A program made the position numbers and the translations under genes. Below are positions 27,407 through 35,323 of a stretch of DNA of 64,000 nt, piece after piece (within the stretch, counting starts at the first letter, position 1; every line of letters starts with the position of its first letter). Under the pieces are notes generated by a model that searched no databases, had not been told where the DNA came from, and saw only the letters and a list, made by a program, of their open reading frames with translations. Source of the stretch: Martelella sp. AD-3 (lineage in GTDB: Bacteria > Pseudomonadota > Alphaproteobacteria > Rhizobiales > Rhizobiaceae); the NCBI RefSeq assembly GCF_001578105.1, contig NZ_CP014275.1, positions 186,001 through 250,000 of the forward strand, written 5' to 3'.

Positions 27407-27586
27407 GGGACGATGATATAGCGGATCGGATGAGAATGAAAAGGGAACAAAAGTGTGAGAGCGGAAGATGCAGAAATATGGTTCGAGCAGCGGAAAGATG
27501 CCTCCGCGAGCATGACGCCGGTCGTTTTCGGACCTCATAATGACATCGTGCTCGCCTCCCTCAACCGACGCTGCTAAAATCGGGCC

Positions 27587-28147
27587 ATGTTGGATTTCGA
27601 TACATGCGAAGCGGCGCGGCAGGCGCGTGACCCGGCGTATGACGGCAGGTTCTTTACCGCTGTTCGCACGACGATGATCTATTGCCGTCCGGTCTGCCCG
27701 GTAAAACAGCCTTTGGCGAAGAATGTCAGCTATTACCCGACGGCGGCCGCCTGCGAGCGGGCCGGATACCGGCCGTGCCTGCGCTGCCGTCCGGAAAGCG
27801 CGCCGTTCTCGCCGGCCTGGAACGGCACGCGCACAACCGTCGAGCGGGCGTTGAAGCTGATTGCCGAGGGCGCGCTGGACGCTGGCACGGTGGAGCAACT
27901 TGCCGCACGCCTCGGCGTTGGCGCGCGGCATCTGTCGCGGCTCTTTGCCGTCCATGTTGGCGCGTCGCCATTGCAGACCGCCCAGACGCTGAGGATCGGT
28001 CGGGCAAAGCGATTGCTGGACGAGACTTCGCTGCCGGTCGCGGACGTGGCGGCGCGTGCCGGCTTCGGCAGCGTCCGGCGCTTCAACGCCGCGTTCTCGA
28101 GGCTTTATGGACGGCCGCCCTCGGCGATCCGGAGACCGGCGCGATGA
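27587..28147 (+). CDS. Ada-type methylphosphotriester-DNA repair/AraC regulator
   Basis: The 186-residue protein is equivalent to the N-terminal half of E. coli Ada. An Ada zinc-binding domain has four Cys ligands at 33, 37, 64 and 67 (YCRPVC and RPCLRC); the first is the likely methyl acceptor from phosphotriesters. An AraC-type double helix-turn-helix follows (about 85-186, VEQLAARLGVGARHLSRLF and AARAGFGSVRRFNAAF). It lacks the O6-methylguanine domain, which is encoded by the next gene with a 4-bp overlap, as in AdaA/AdaB arrangements. It is predicted to activate the adaptive response after self-methylation. Confidence 0.9.
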   Translation: MLDFDTCEAARQARDPAYDGRFFTAVRTTMIYCRPVCPVKQPLAKNVSYYPTAAACERAGYRPCLRCRPESAPFSPAWNGTRTTVERALKLIAEGALDAGTVEQLAARLGVGARHLSRLFAVHVGASPLQTAQTLRIGRAKRLLDETSLPVADVAARAGFGSVRRFNAAFSRLYGRPPSAIRRPAR

Positions 28148-28656
28148 GCGGGTTGTTCTATACCTATATCGACAGCCCGGTGGGCGCGCTGCTGGTGGCG
28201 GGCGATGGCAACCGGCTGCACTTCATCTCGTTTCCGACCGGTCACAAGGCCTTCGGGCCGCGATCCGACTGGCGGCGCGATGATGCGCCGTTTGCCGAGG
28301 CGCGGCGTCAGCTCGATGCCTATTTCGCCGGCGAGCTGAAACAGTTCGATCTCGCCTATCATCTTTCGGGAAGCGGGTTTCAGAACCGCGTCTGGGAATA
28401 TCTGGCGACGATCCCTTATGGCGAGACCACGACCTACGGCACGATCGCCGGAGCGCTCGGCGATGCCAATGCGAGCCGGGCGGTGGGCACCGCCAATGGC
28501 AACAATCCGCTGCCGATCCTGCTGCCCTGCCACCGCGTGATCGGCGCCAATGGCGCGCTGACCGGCTTTGGCGGCGGCCTGCCGACCAAGAAATTTCTGC
28601 TCAGACTTGAAAATGCCTGGGAGGAGCCGCCGCAGGCGGATCTGTTTGCAGGTTGA
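28144..28656 (+). CDS. ogt: Methylated-DNA-[protein]-cysteine S-methyltransferase
   Basis: This suicide enzyme transfers alkyl groups from O6-alkylguanine in DNA to its own Cys. The 170-residue sequence contains FQNRVWEYLATIPYGETTTYG (the DNA-binding helix-turn-helix), the Asn-hinge region RAVGTANGNNP, and the active-site PCHRV at residues 128-132 with acceptor Cys129. It overlaps the upstream Ada-like gene by four bases (ATGA), so the two are translated together and jointly replace a full-length Ada. It is convergent with an AraC-family gene 12 bp away. Confidence 0.95.
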   Translation: MSGLFYTYIDSPVGALLVAGDGNRLHFISFPTGHKAFGPRSDWRRDDAPFAEARRQLDAYFAGELKQFDLAYHLSGSGFQNRVWEYLATIPYGETTTYGTIAGALGDANASRAVGTANGNNPLPILLPCHRVIGANGALTGFGGGLPTKKFLLRLENAWEEPPQADLFAG

Positions 28657-28667
28657 AGCTGAACGAT

Positions 28668-29678
28668 CTAGGCTTTTTCCTTCAGCCACGCTGTGGGGCT
28701 TTTCCCGGTGACACGGGCAAATTCGCGATTGAAATTCGATTTGGTGTTGAAGCCGCTTGCGAGCATGGCCGCTGTCGCGGTGTCGCCGGCCTTCAGGCGG
28801 TCGCATGCATGCAGGATGCGATAGCGATTGATGTAGCGTGAGACATTGTCGCCGGTGGTGCGATTGACTGCGGCCGAAAGGGTCTTGGCGGGTATTCTGA
28901 GCCGGCGCGCAAGCCGCGAGAGCGTTAGCGCCGGGTCGAGATAAAGTGTCTCTGAAGCGAGCAGCGCATCCAGACGTGCCATGATTTCCGTATCCGCCTC
29001 TGTGGCTTCGGGCGGTTCGGCACGCGGCGTTTCCTTGTGACCGCCTTCTCCGAAGGCATTCGGCGAAAGGCTGAGAAGGCCCGCAGCCAAAAGTGCCATC
29101 GAGGTGAAGATGCTGACGATCATTGGCTTGAGCGCTGGCGTACCGGCAAGAATGACAGTGGCGATCAGTGTGTCGCTGACGGCCGAGAGCACGAGACTTG
29201 CGGCAATCCCCGCCCACAGCCATTGCGGCTGGCGACCGGCTTCCAGCCGTGCAAGCGGCAGGGCGTCTCCGCCTGCCTTAAGCGCCAGCAGGATCCGTGC
29301 GCCATAGGCAAGAAACACCATCGGAATGATCGCATCCACCGTTACCGGCGCGAACAGCACGCTAAACAGGGTGAAGGCGGGGGCGGCCAGATGGATGAAA
29401 TCACGCCCCGGACGGATCGGTTCGATGAAGGAGGAACGGAATGAGAGCCAGGCGCAGACGGGCACGACGCTGGCTGTCACCGGCTGTACCGGCTGAAGAA
29501 AGGCTACGCCGTAATATTGCACCAGCGCGACGACGAGCCCCTGAAGCGCGCATGCCGAAAGAAAAACGGCGATCGCGAGCGGCCGCCTTTCGCCCGCAAG
29601 CATACGCAAGACCATAAAGCCCAGCACCAGTGCGGTGACCATCGGAACCGGTAGAACGAGCATGGCATCATCCCTCAT
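28668..29678 (-). CDS. AraC family regulator with N-terminal membrane domain
   Basis: A 336-residue protein. The first about 205 residues form roughly seven hydrophobic segments; the C-terminal about 110 residues are an AraC helix-turn-helix pair (LTLSRLARRLRIPAKTLSAAVNR and ASGFNTKSNFNREFARVTGKSP). This layout suggests a membrane-embedded sensor-regulator. It is divergent from a secreted alpha/beta hydrolase gene, with repeated CCGG-centred motifs in the shared 119-bp region, so it probably controls that gene and possibly itself. The signal is unknown. Confidence 0.88.
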   Translation of the reverse strand: MRDDAMLVLPVPMVTALVLGFMVLRMLAGERRPLAIAVFLSACALQGLVVALVQYYGVAFLQPVQPVTASVVPVCAWLSFRSSFIEPIRPGRDFIHLAAPAFTLFSVLFAPVTVDAIIPMVFLAYGARILLALKAGGDALPLARLEAGRQPQWLWAGIAASLVLSAVSDTLIATVILAGTPALKPMIVSIFTSMALLAAGLLSLSPNAFGEGGHKETPRAEPPEATEADTEIMARLDALLASETLYLDPALTLSRLARRLRIPAKTLSAAVNRTTGDNVSRYINRYRILHACDRLKAGDTATAAMLASGFNTKSNFNREFARVTGKSPTAWLKEKA

Positions 29679-29700
29679 CTATCGGCCCCGAATAGTGCAA

Positions 29701-29754
29701 AAACCGGTTTCCGGCGACCTCAAACCGGAAAGAGGACGCTGTTTGCGCCGGAAA
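29701..29754. promoter_or_regulatory. Phased AAACCGG-type repeats between araC and hydrolase genes
   Basis: AAACCGGTTT (29701-29710, a palindrome), AAACCGGAAA (29722-29731) and GCGCCGGAAA (29744-29753) recur at 21- and 22-bp steps, two helical turns, between the divergent starts. AraC-family proteins typically bind such phased direct repeats. Confidence 0.5.
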
Positions 29755-29797
29755 ACGAAAGAAGAAACCGTCTCAAACACATCGAAAGGTTTCTCCG

Positions 29798-30820
29798 ATG
29801 AAGCGTCTTCTTCTCTCTTTTCTGTCTGTCCTGACATTCGCTGTTCCCGCGCTTGCTGCCGAGCCCCTGCTGCCGGGCTATGAGCGCATGGCCGTTGAAA
29901 GCGCTGAGCGCCCCGTTCTGCTGGCAGCAACGCTCTGGTACCCTGCAAAGACGAGGAGCTATCGCGGCATTGTCGGCGGCAACGCCGTCTTCGAGGGCAC
30001 ATCCGGCCTGATGGGCGCGCGCATTGCCGATGGCAAATTTCCGCTGTTTCTGTTTTCTCATGGTTCAGGCGGCAATATGGACAACAGCGCCTGGCTGATG
30101 GCGGCGCTCGCCGAACGCGGCGCCATGGTGCTGGCGGTCAATCATCCGGGCAGTACGACGGGCGATTCGTCTCCGCGTGCCTCCGCCTTTCTGGACACAC
30201 GGGCCGGCGATCTTTCCGCCGCCCTCGATATGCTTCTGGCTGATCCGGTCCTGGGGTCGCATGTCGACCAATCGGCAATCACGGCGGTGGGGTTTTCGCT
30301 GGGCGGCGGCACCGCGCTCAATCTTGCCGGCCTGCGGTTCAGCGGCGATGCGTTTGCTGACTATTGCAGGGCGCAACCGGCGCAGGCTGACTGCGTCTTC
30401 ATGTCAAAGGGCAATCTTGACCTTGACCATATGCCGAGCGGGTTTTCTGCAGATGCCCGCGATGAACGGATTAGCCGGGCCATCGCCATTGATCCCGGTT
30501 TTACCTATGCGGCAACCGAGGATAGTATTGAAGCGACCGATATGCCTGTTCTGGTGATCAATCTCGGTGAGGAAAACCTCATGCGGGCGGCGGATGTTTC
30601 CGAAGCCGGCAGCAATCTTATCGCGCGCCTGCCTGAGGCCGAACGGGTCGTCATCGCGCCCGCGCATCACTTCACCTTTCTGGCCGAATGCACGCCAGAC
30701 GGTGCGGCCCTGCTGGCCGAAGAACAGGACGATCCGGTCTGCGACGATCCCGAGGGCGCCGATCGGGCGGAGGTTCATGCCCGGATCATTGAGGCCATTG
30801 CGCGTTTTTCCGGGCTATGA
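29798..30820 (+). CDS. Secreted alpha/beta hydrolase (dienelactone/PAF-acetylhydrolase-like)
   Basis: The 340-residue protein begins with a signal peptide (residues 1-20, ending ALAAEP). The fold is shown by FPLFLFSHGSGGN (oxyanion region), the nucleophile elbow GFSLGGG with Ser167, and a C-terminal APAHHFTFL that supplies the catalytic His. It resembles predicted dienelactone hydrolases and the PAF-acetylhydrolase-like family, which cleave esters. The periplasmic substrate is unknown. Control by the divergent membrane AraC regulator is likely. Confidence 0.82.
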   Translation: MKRLLLSFLSVLTFAVPALAAEPLLPGYERMAVESAERPVLLAATLWYPAKTRSYRGIVGGNAVFEGTSGLMGARIADGKFPLFLFSHGSGGNMDNSAWLMAALAERGAMVLAVNHPGSTTGDSSPRASAFLDTRAGDLSAALDMLLADPVLGSHVDQSAITAVGFSLGGGTALNLAGLRFSGDAFADYCRAQPAQADCVFMSKGNLDLDHMPSGFSADARDERISRAIAIDPGFTYAATEDSIEATDMPVLVINLGEENLMRAADVSEAGSNLIARLPEAERVVIAPAHHFTFLAECTPDGAALLAEEQDDPVCDDPEGADRAEVHARIIEAIARFSGL

Positions 30821-30850
30821 TCCCTGTCGGGCCGCCTTTTGCGGCCCGGC

Positions 30851-31675
30851 TCACATCCCCCGCGTCGGGATCTTCTTTTCGAAGTGGCGGAAGATCGTCA
30901 CCAGAATGCCGGTGAGGCAGAGATAGAGGAAGGCGAGGAAGAGAAGCGGTTCATAGGTGAGGTAGGTCGACTGGCGAATGTCGCCGACCACGGCGTAAAG
31001 GTCGATCACCGTGATCGTTGCCACCAGCGGCGTCGATTTGAGCTGCACCACGGTTTCGCCCGCGAGCGTCGGCAGCGCCCGGTGCACGGCGCGCGGCAGC
31101 CAGATGCGGGTCAGCACCTTCCAGCGGCCCATGCCATAGGCGCGGGCGGCCTCCAGTTCGCCATGCGGCACGCCGGCAAAGGCGCCGCGCATCACCTCGC
31201 CCTCATAACCCGCATAAGACAGTGTCAGCGCCAGCAGCCCATAGGGCCAGGCCTCGCGCAGGTAAGGCCACAGGAAGGATTGGCGGATTTCGGGAATGCC
31301 GGGAAACAGCGAACCGAGGCCGTAATAAAGCAGCCAGAGCTGCAGCAGCAGCGGCGTGCCGCGAATGATGGTGCAGAAAATGCGCGCCGGCCAGGCAAGG
31401 ATTTTTGGTCCCGTGACCTGAACGAGGCCGAGCGGGACAGCGAGCAGGAAGCCGAGGATGGTGGAGGAGACCAGGAGCACGATCGTGATCCAGAGCCCGG
31501 CCATCAGCATGCCGGCATAGTCGGGTAGCCAGTTCCACTGCATCTTCACGATCATCAGGATGAGTAGGCCGAGCGCCACGGCCATGATGGCGAGCCTGTG
31601 CGGCCGCATCAGCGCGGAAAGTTTCGGCAGCGGCGGCGGGGTCTCGATGTCCTCCGGTATCTGCTGATCGGTCAT
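30851..31675 (-). CDS. Basic amino acid ABC transporter permease (HisM/ArtM type)
   Basis: The 274-residue inner-membrane permease of a polar amino acid importer. After a proline-rich cytoplasmic N-terminus (about 30 residues) it has five or six hydrophobic segments, with the family's IIRGTPLLLQLWLLYYGL and the EAA loop GELEAARAYGMGRWKVLTRIWLP that contacts the ATPase. Its start overlaps the stop of the partner permease by 4 bp. It is the last gene of the importer, convergent with the hydrolase gene. Arginine-like specificity is inferred from the adjacent guanidino-compound genes. Confidence 0.9.
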   Translation of the reverse strand: MTDQQIPEDIETPPPLPKLSALMRPHRLAIMAVALGLLILMIVKMQWNWLPDYAGMLMAGLWITIVLLVSSTILGFLLAVPLGLVQVTGPKILAWPARIFCTIIRGTPLLLQLWLLYYGLGSLFPGIPEIRQSFLWPYLREAWPYGLLALTLSYAGYEGEVMRGAFAGVPHGELEAARAYGMGRWKVLTRIWLPRAVHRALPTLAGETVVQLKSTPLVATITVIDLYAVVGDIRQSTYLTYEPLLFLAFLYLCLTGILVTIFRHFEKKIPTRGM

Positions 31676-32382
31676 GTCCGCTGCCTCGCGATGCCGCGGC
31701 TGGCGCGGCGCTCGAGAAACTGCAGGGCGACGTTTGAGACCAGAGTGACCGCCAGATAGAGCACGCCGGCAGCCGAGAAGAACAGGAAATATTCGTGCGT
31801 CACGCCGGCGGCCTGGCGGGTGGCAAGCGTCAGCTCGGTAAAGCCGACGACGGCGAGAAGGGCGGTGTCCTTGGTGGTGACGAGCCAGAGATTGGCAAGG
31901 CCGGGAATGGCATGCGGCAGCATGGCCGGCAGCGTGATCCGCCGCATCACCATGGCCGGCGGCATGCCATAGGCGCGGGCCGCCTCGATCTGGCCCGGCG
32001 GAATGGCAAGGATCGCACCGCGCAGCACTTCGGTGGAGTAGGCGCCCTGGACAAGACCGATGACGAGAATGCCCGCCAGCATGCCGGAAATGTCGACGGA
32101 GGAGAAACCGATCGCGCCCATCAGATTGTTGAGCGCCGCGGTGCCCGCGTAATAAAGCAGCACGATCAGCACAAGTTCGGGGATGGCCCGCACCACCGTG
32201 GTGTAGATCTCCATGAGATCCCTGATCACCGGGCCGCCATAAAGCTTGCCGGCCGAGCCGAGAATGCCGATCACCTGGCCGAGCGCGAAACCACCGGCGG
32301 CAACCTGCAGCGAGGTGACGAGGCCGCGAAGAAGCGCGCCGCCCCATCCGGGCGGTGACAAGGCGAGCAATTCCCAGTTCAT
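31672..32382 (-). CDS. Basic amino acid ABC transporter permease (HisQ/ArtQ type)
   Basis: The 236-residue permease pairs with the preceding entry. It shows five hydrophobic segments, VVRAIPELVLIVLLYY and the EAA loop GQIEAARAYGMPPAMVMRRI. The start is placed at MNWELLAL (32382), the point where similarity to HisQ-type permeases begins; the in-frame extension is unlike the family. It is separated from the binding-protein gene by 264 bp holding an inverted pair of repeats, and overlaps the next permease by 4 bp. Confidence 0.9.
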   Translation of the reverse strand: MNWELLALSPPGWGGALLRGLVTSLQVAAGGFALGQVIGILGSAGKLYGGPVIRDLMEIYTTVVRAIPELVLIVLLYYAGTAALNNLMGAIGFSSVDISGMLAGILVIGLVQGAYSTEVLRGAILAIPPGQIEAARAYGMPPAMVMRRITLPAMLPHAIPGLANLWLVTTKDTALLAVVGFTELTLATRQAAGVTHEYFLFFSAAGVLYLAVTLVSNVALQFLERRASRGIARQRT

Positions 32383-32445
32383 TCTGTTTCCCTGTCTGGC
32401 CCGTTCAATGCGCCATCCTGCTTGGTAATGCCATAGCCTCGCGGT

Positions 32446-32580
32446 CAATCTCCCCCCTTGAAGGGGAGACGCCCGGCCGGGCAGAGGGGGTGAAGTATCA
32501 GCCCGAAGCTTTCAGTCCGTTGCGAGGGGCACCCCTCTCTGTCGCTCTCGCGACATCTCTCCCTCAAGGGGAGAGATGGA
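32446..32580. repeat. Composite inverted pair of rhizobial palindromic repeats
   Basis: Two related units face each other: 32446-32493 (CTCCCCCCTTGAAGGGGAG then CGCCCGGCCGGGC, AGAGGGGGTG) and 32526-32580 on the opposite strand (CTCTCCCCTTGAGGGAGAG then TGTCGCGAGAGCGACA, AGAGAGGGGTG). Each has two hairpins. It is an extragenic element of a type dispersed in Rhizobiales, here between the binding-protein and permease genes. Confidence 0.75.
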
Positions 32581-32646
32581 CTTGCGCAGAGGGCTCAAAC
32601 ATCAAAGGAACGCCGACGCCTGTCGCGGCGTCCTTTCATGCCTTGA

Positions 32647-33423
32647 TCAATCGCCGTAGATGTCGAAGTCGAAATACTTCTTCGTAATCTCTTCATAGGT
32701 GCCGTCGGCGCGGACGGCGGCGATTGCGGCGTTGAACTTTTCGCGCAGTTCGGTGTCGTCTTTGCGCAGGCCGACGCCGATTCCGGGGCCGTAGATTTCA
32801 ACATCCTGCGCGACGGTGCCCATCATTTCGCAGCACGCCTTGCCGTTGTCGCTTTCGAGGAAGGGCTGAAGCGTTACGAGGTCTGCGATCTCGGCGTCGA
32901 TGCGGCCGGCATAAAGATCCTGGTTGACCTCGTCCTGGGTCTGGTAGGTCTTGATCTCGGCATCGGGGAAATGCTTTTCGGCATAATCCTGGTTCGTGGT
33001 CGAGACCTGCACGCCGAGCACCTTGCCCGACAGGCTTTCATTGGTCGGCTCGATGCCGGAGCCGGCCTCGGCGACGATGGCGCCGGGGGTGCTGTAATAC
33101 TTGTCGGAGAAGGCGATCTGCTCCTCGCGCTCGGGCGTGATCGACATCGAGGCCATGATGGCGTCGATCTTGCCGGCGGTCAGCGCCGGAATGATGCCGT
33201 CCCAGGCGATCGGCGTGATGACGCAGTCAAGCGCGGCTTCCTTGCAGAGGGCATCCATCAGGTCGATTTCCCAGCCGGTCCAGTTGCCGGCGGCGTCCGG
33301 CACGGTGAAGGGCGGATAGGGCTCGGCGGCAACGCCGACCTTGACGGTCTCGGCGGAAGCGGCGCCGGCAGAAAGCGCAAGGCAGGCTGCGGCGCCGAGA
33401 AGTGCGGAAGTCAGTTTCTTCAT
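32647..33423 (-). CDS. Basic amino acid ABC transporter substrate-binding protein
   Basis: A 258-residue periplasmic receptor of the bacterial extracellular solute-binding family 3 (ArgT/HisJ-like). Signal peptide 1-24 ends AASAET. Family landmarks follow: VGVAAEPYPPFTVPD, GWEIDLMDALCKEA, MASMSITPEREEQIAFSDKYY and a terminal YEEITKKYFDFDIYG. The start at MKKLTSALL has AGAGGGA upstream. It is second in the importer operon, after the ATPase gene. Lysine/arginine/ornithine or another guanidino ligand is plausible from family and context. Confidence 0.9.
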   Translation of the reverse strand: MKKLTSALLGAAACLALSAGAASAETVKVGVAAEPYPPFTVPDAAGNWTGWEIDLMDALCKEAALDCVITPIAWDGIIPALTAGKIDAIMASMSITPEREEQIAFSDKYYSTPGAIVAEAGSGIEPTNESLSGKVLGVQVSTTNQDYAEKHFPDAEIKTYQTQDEVNQDLYAGRIDAEIADLVTLQPFLESDNGKACCEMMGTVAQDVEIYGPGIGVGLRKDDTELREKFNAAIAAVRADGTYEEITKKYFDFDIYGD

Positions 33424-33491
33424 GGTTTCGGTTCCCTCTGTTTTAGGTTGGGCCATTGCCGGAACGTATCGGGTAATCGTCCTGCGAACGG

Positions 33492-34289
33492 CTATTGCAC
33501 GGAGCTGATGAATTTCCTCAGTCGTTCGGATTCCGGATTGTCGAAGACGGTTTGGGGCGCGCCCTGTTCTTCCACCCGGCCGTCATGCAGGAAGACGATT
33601 TCGCTGGCGACCTCGCGGGCAAAGCCCATCTCGTGGGTGACCAGCAGCATGGTGCGGCCTTCCTCGGCAAGATCGCGGATGACCGTCAGCACCTCGCCGA
33701 CCAGTTCCGGGTCGAGCGCGGAGGTCGGCTCGTCGAACAGCATGGCCTCCGGCTGGATGGCAAGCGCGCGGGCAATCGCCGCCCGCTGCTGCTGGCCGCC
33801 GGACAGGAAGGCCGGATAGGCGTCGCGTTTTTCATAGAGCCCGACGCGGCGCAGAAGCGTTTCGGCCTCGGCGACCGCCGCGTCCCGCTTGACGCCGAGC
33901 ACATGCACCGGCACTTCGATGACATTCTGTATCAGCGTCATGTGCTGCCAGAGATTGAAGCTCTGGAACACCATGGCGAGACGCGTGCGGATGCGCTGGA
34001 TCTGTTTGCGGTTGGCCGGCATCAGCCCGCCATGGCCGTCGGGTTTCATGGCGATTTCCTCGCCATGCACGCAGATGCGGCCGCGCGTCGGCCATTCCAG
34101 CATATTGATGCAGCGCAACAGGGTGGATTTTCCCGATCCGGAACCGCCGATAATGGCGATGACCTCGCCCTGACGGGCCTTGAGCGACACGCCTTTGAGC
34201 ACTTCGAAATCCCCGAAGGATTTATGGAGATCGTCGACGGTGACCGCTTCTGCGGGGTCGCCATCCTGCGGTTTGTTTTCAGCCTTCAT
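33492..34289 (-). CDS. Amino acid ABC transporter ATP-binding protein (HisP/ArtP type)
   Basis: The 265-residue ATPase of a polar amino acid importer has Walker A GGSGSGKST, the Q-loop VFQSFNLWQHMT, signature LSGGQQQRAAIARAL, Walker B AMLFDEPTSALD and the switch VTHEMGFAREV. The insert around RICVHGEEIAMKPDGHGGL is typical of HisP-like proteins. It is the first gene of the importer operon, transcribed away from the guanidino hydrolase gene across a shared 163-bp regulatory region. Confidence 0.93.
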   Translation of the reverse strand: MKAENKPQDGDPAEAVTVDDLHKSFGDFEVLKGVSLKARQGEVIAIIGGSGSGKSTLLRCINMLEWPTRGRICVHGEEIAMKPDGHGGLMPANRKQIQRIRTRLAMVFQSFNLWQHMTLIQNVIEVPVHVLGVKRDAAVAEAETLLRRVGLYEKRDAYPAFLSGGQQQRAAIARALAIQPEAMLFDEPTSALDPELVGEVLTVIRDLAEEGRTMLLVTHEMGFAREVASEIVFLHDGRVEEQGAPQTVFDNPESERLRKFISSVQ

Positions 34290-34383
34290 TAAAACGCTTT
34301 GCCGTTATCGGTATGCCGACGGTCAGGCGCTTCTTGCGGTGCAATCGTGCCGGCGATCAAAAATCGTTCCTTGGCTTTATTAC

Positions 34384-34412
34384 TACACTTGCGAGCTTAT
34401 TATGCAAGTGTA
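34384..34412. promoter_or_regulatory. Inverted repeat overlapping divergent promoters
   Basis: TACACTTGC and GCAAGTGTA form a perfect 9-bp inverted repeat with an 11-bp AT-rich spacer. Toward the hydrolase gene, TTGCGA and TATAAC lie 16 bp apart; toward the ATPase gene, TTGCAT and TAGTAA also lie 16 bp apart, both inside the dyad. Likely operator for the TetR regulator encoded two genes downstream. Confidence 0.6.
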
Positions 34413-34452
34413 TAACTAGCGGAGATTTCGCAGAAGCGTGGAGAAGAATGGA

Positions 34453-35322
34453 ATGAGTTTCGGAGCGCAAACCATGGCGCAACCCATCAGGCGGGTGATC
34501 ATGCGCCGGCCCGGTGAAAGCCTTTTGCGGGCGGATCCCGCCGTCTGGCATTACGGCAAGACCTTCAACGCCGAGCGCGCGATCGGCCAATATGCGGCAT
34601 TTGCCGATCTGGTCGCGGCCTCGGGCGCCGAAATCCTCTGGTACGAGGACAAGGGCGATGGGCTTGCCGATGCCATGTTCACCCACGATCCCTCGCTGGT
34701 TGCCGATAGCGGCGCGATCCTGCTCAACATGGGCAAGCCCCTGCGCAAGGGCGAGGTCGACGGTCATGAGGCGATCTATCGCGCAGCCGGCATTCCGGTT
34801 CTCGGGCGGCTTTCCGGTTCGGGCACAGTGGAGGGCGGCGATTGCGTCTGGGTTGACGAACGCACGCTCTGCATCGGTCGCGGCGTGCGATCCAATGCCG
34901 AAGGGATCGACCAGGTTCGCAGGCTGCTGGCGCCGCATGGCATTTCTGTCCTGAGCTTCGACCTGCCGCTCTGGCAGGGGGAAGAGGCCTGCCTGCATCT
35001 GATGAGCGTGATCTCGCCGCTTGCCGACAAGCTGGCGCTGGTCTATGCGCCGCTTCTGCCCGCGCCGTTCTATCAGTTGCTCAAGGAAAAGGGTTACACG
35101 CTGGTGGAGGCGCCGGAAGACGAGTTCATGGCGTCCAACGGCCTCAACCTCAACGTCCTGCCGACAAAACAGCTCGACGTGATCGCTGTTGCGGGTTTCG
35201 ACAAGACGAAGGCCGCGATGGAGAAGGCCGGCTGCGCCGTCAGCACATTCGAGGCCGATGCGCTCTGCATTGCCTGCGAGGGCGGGCCGACCTGCCTGAC
35301 CCGGCCGATCCTTCGAGGCTGA
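34453..35322 (+). CDS. Guanidino-modifying hydrolase, DDAH/arginine dihydrolase-like
   Basis: A 289-residue protein of the pentein (amidinotransferase/DDAH) superfamily. Visible sites are THDP (Asp79), VEGGD (Glu127, Asp130), the catalytic His182 in CLHLMSV, and the nucleophile Cys281 near the end in EGGPTCLTRP. This set fits dimethylarginine dimethylaminohydrolase (methylarginine to citrulline plus methylamine) or arginine dihydrolase-type enzymes. The start at 34453 has GGAG nine bases upstream; a GTG at 34438 is an alternative. It heads a tight operon with TetR, transaminase and decarboxylase genes, which points to an arginine-like substrate. Confidence 0.8.
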   Translation: MSFGAQTMAQPIRRVIMRRPGESLLRADPAVWHYGKTFNAERAIGQYAAFADLVAASGAEILWYEDKGDGLADAMFTHDPSLVADSGAILLNMGKPLRKGEVDGHEAIYRAAGIPVLGRLSGSGTVEGGDCVWVDERTLCIGRGVRSNAEGIDQVRRLLAPHGISVLSFDLPLWQGEEACLHLMSVISPLADKLALVYAPLLPAPFYQLLKEKGYTLVEAPEDEFMASNGLNLNVLPTKQLDVIAVAGFDKTKAAMEKAGCAVSTFEADALCIACEGGPTCLTRPILRG

Positions 35323-35323
35323 G

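Noticed and set aside
27445..27459. LexA-like sequence upstream of imuA (GAAC-AAAAGTG-TGAG)
   Set aside because: Only one half-site matches GAAC-N7-GAAC; recorded only as context for the exact box inside imuA.
32383..32646. Possible CRISPR-like repeats in the ABC operon gap
   Set aside because: Only two related units, in opposite orientation and with internal hairpins; no regularly spaced repeats and no cas genes.
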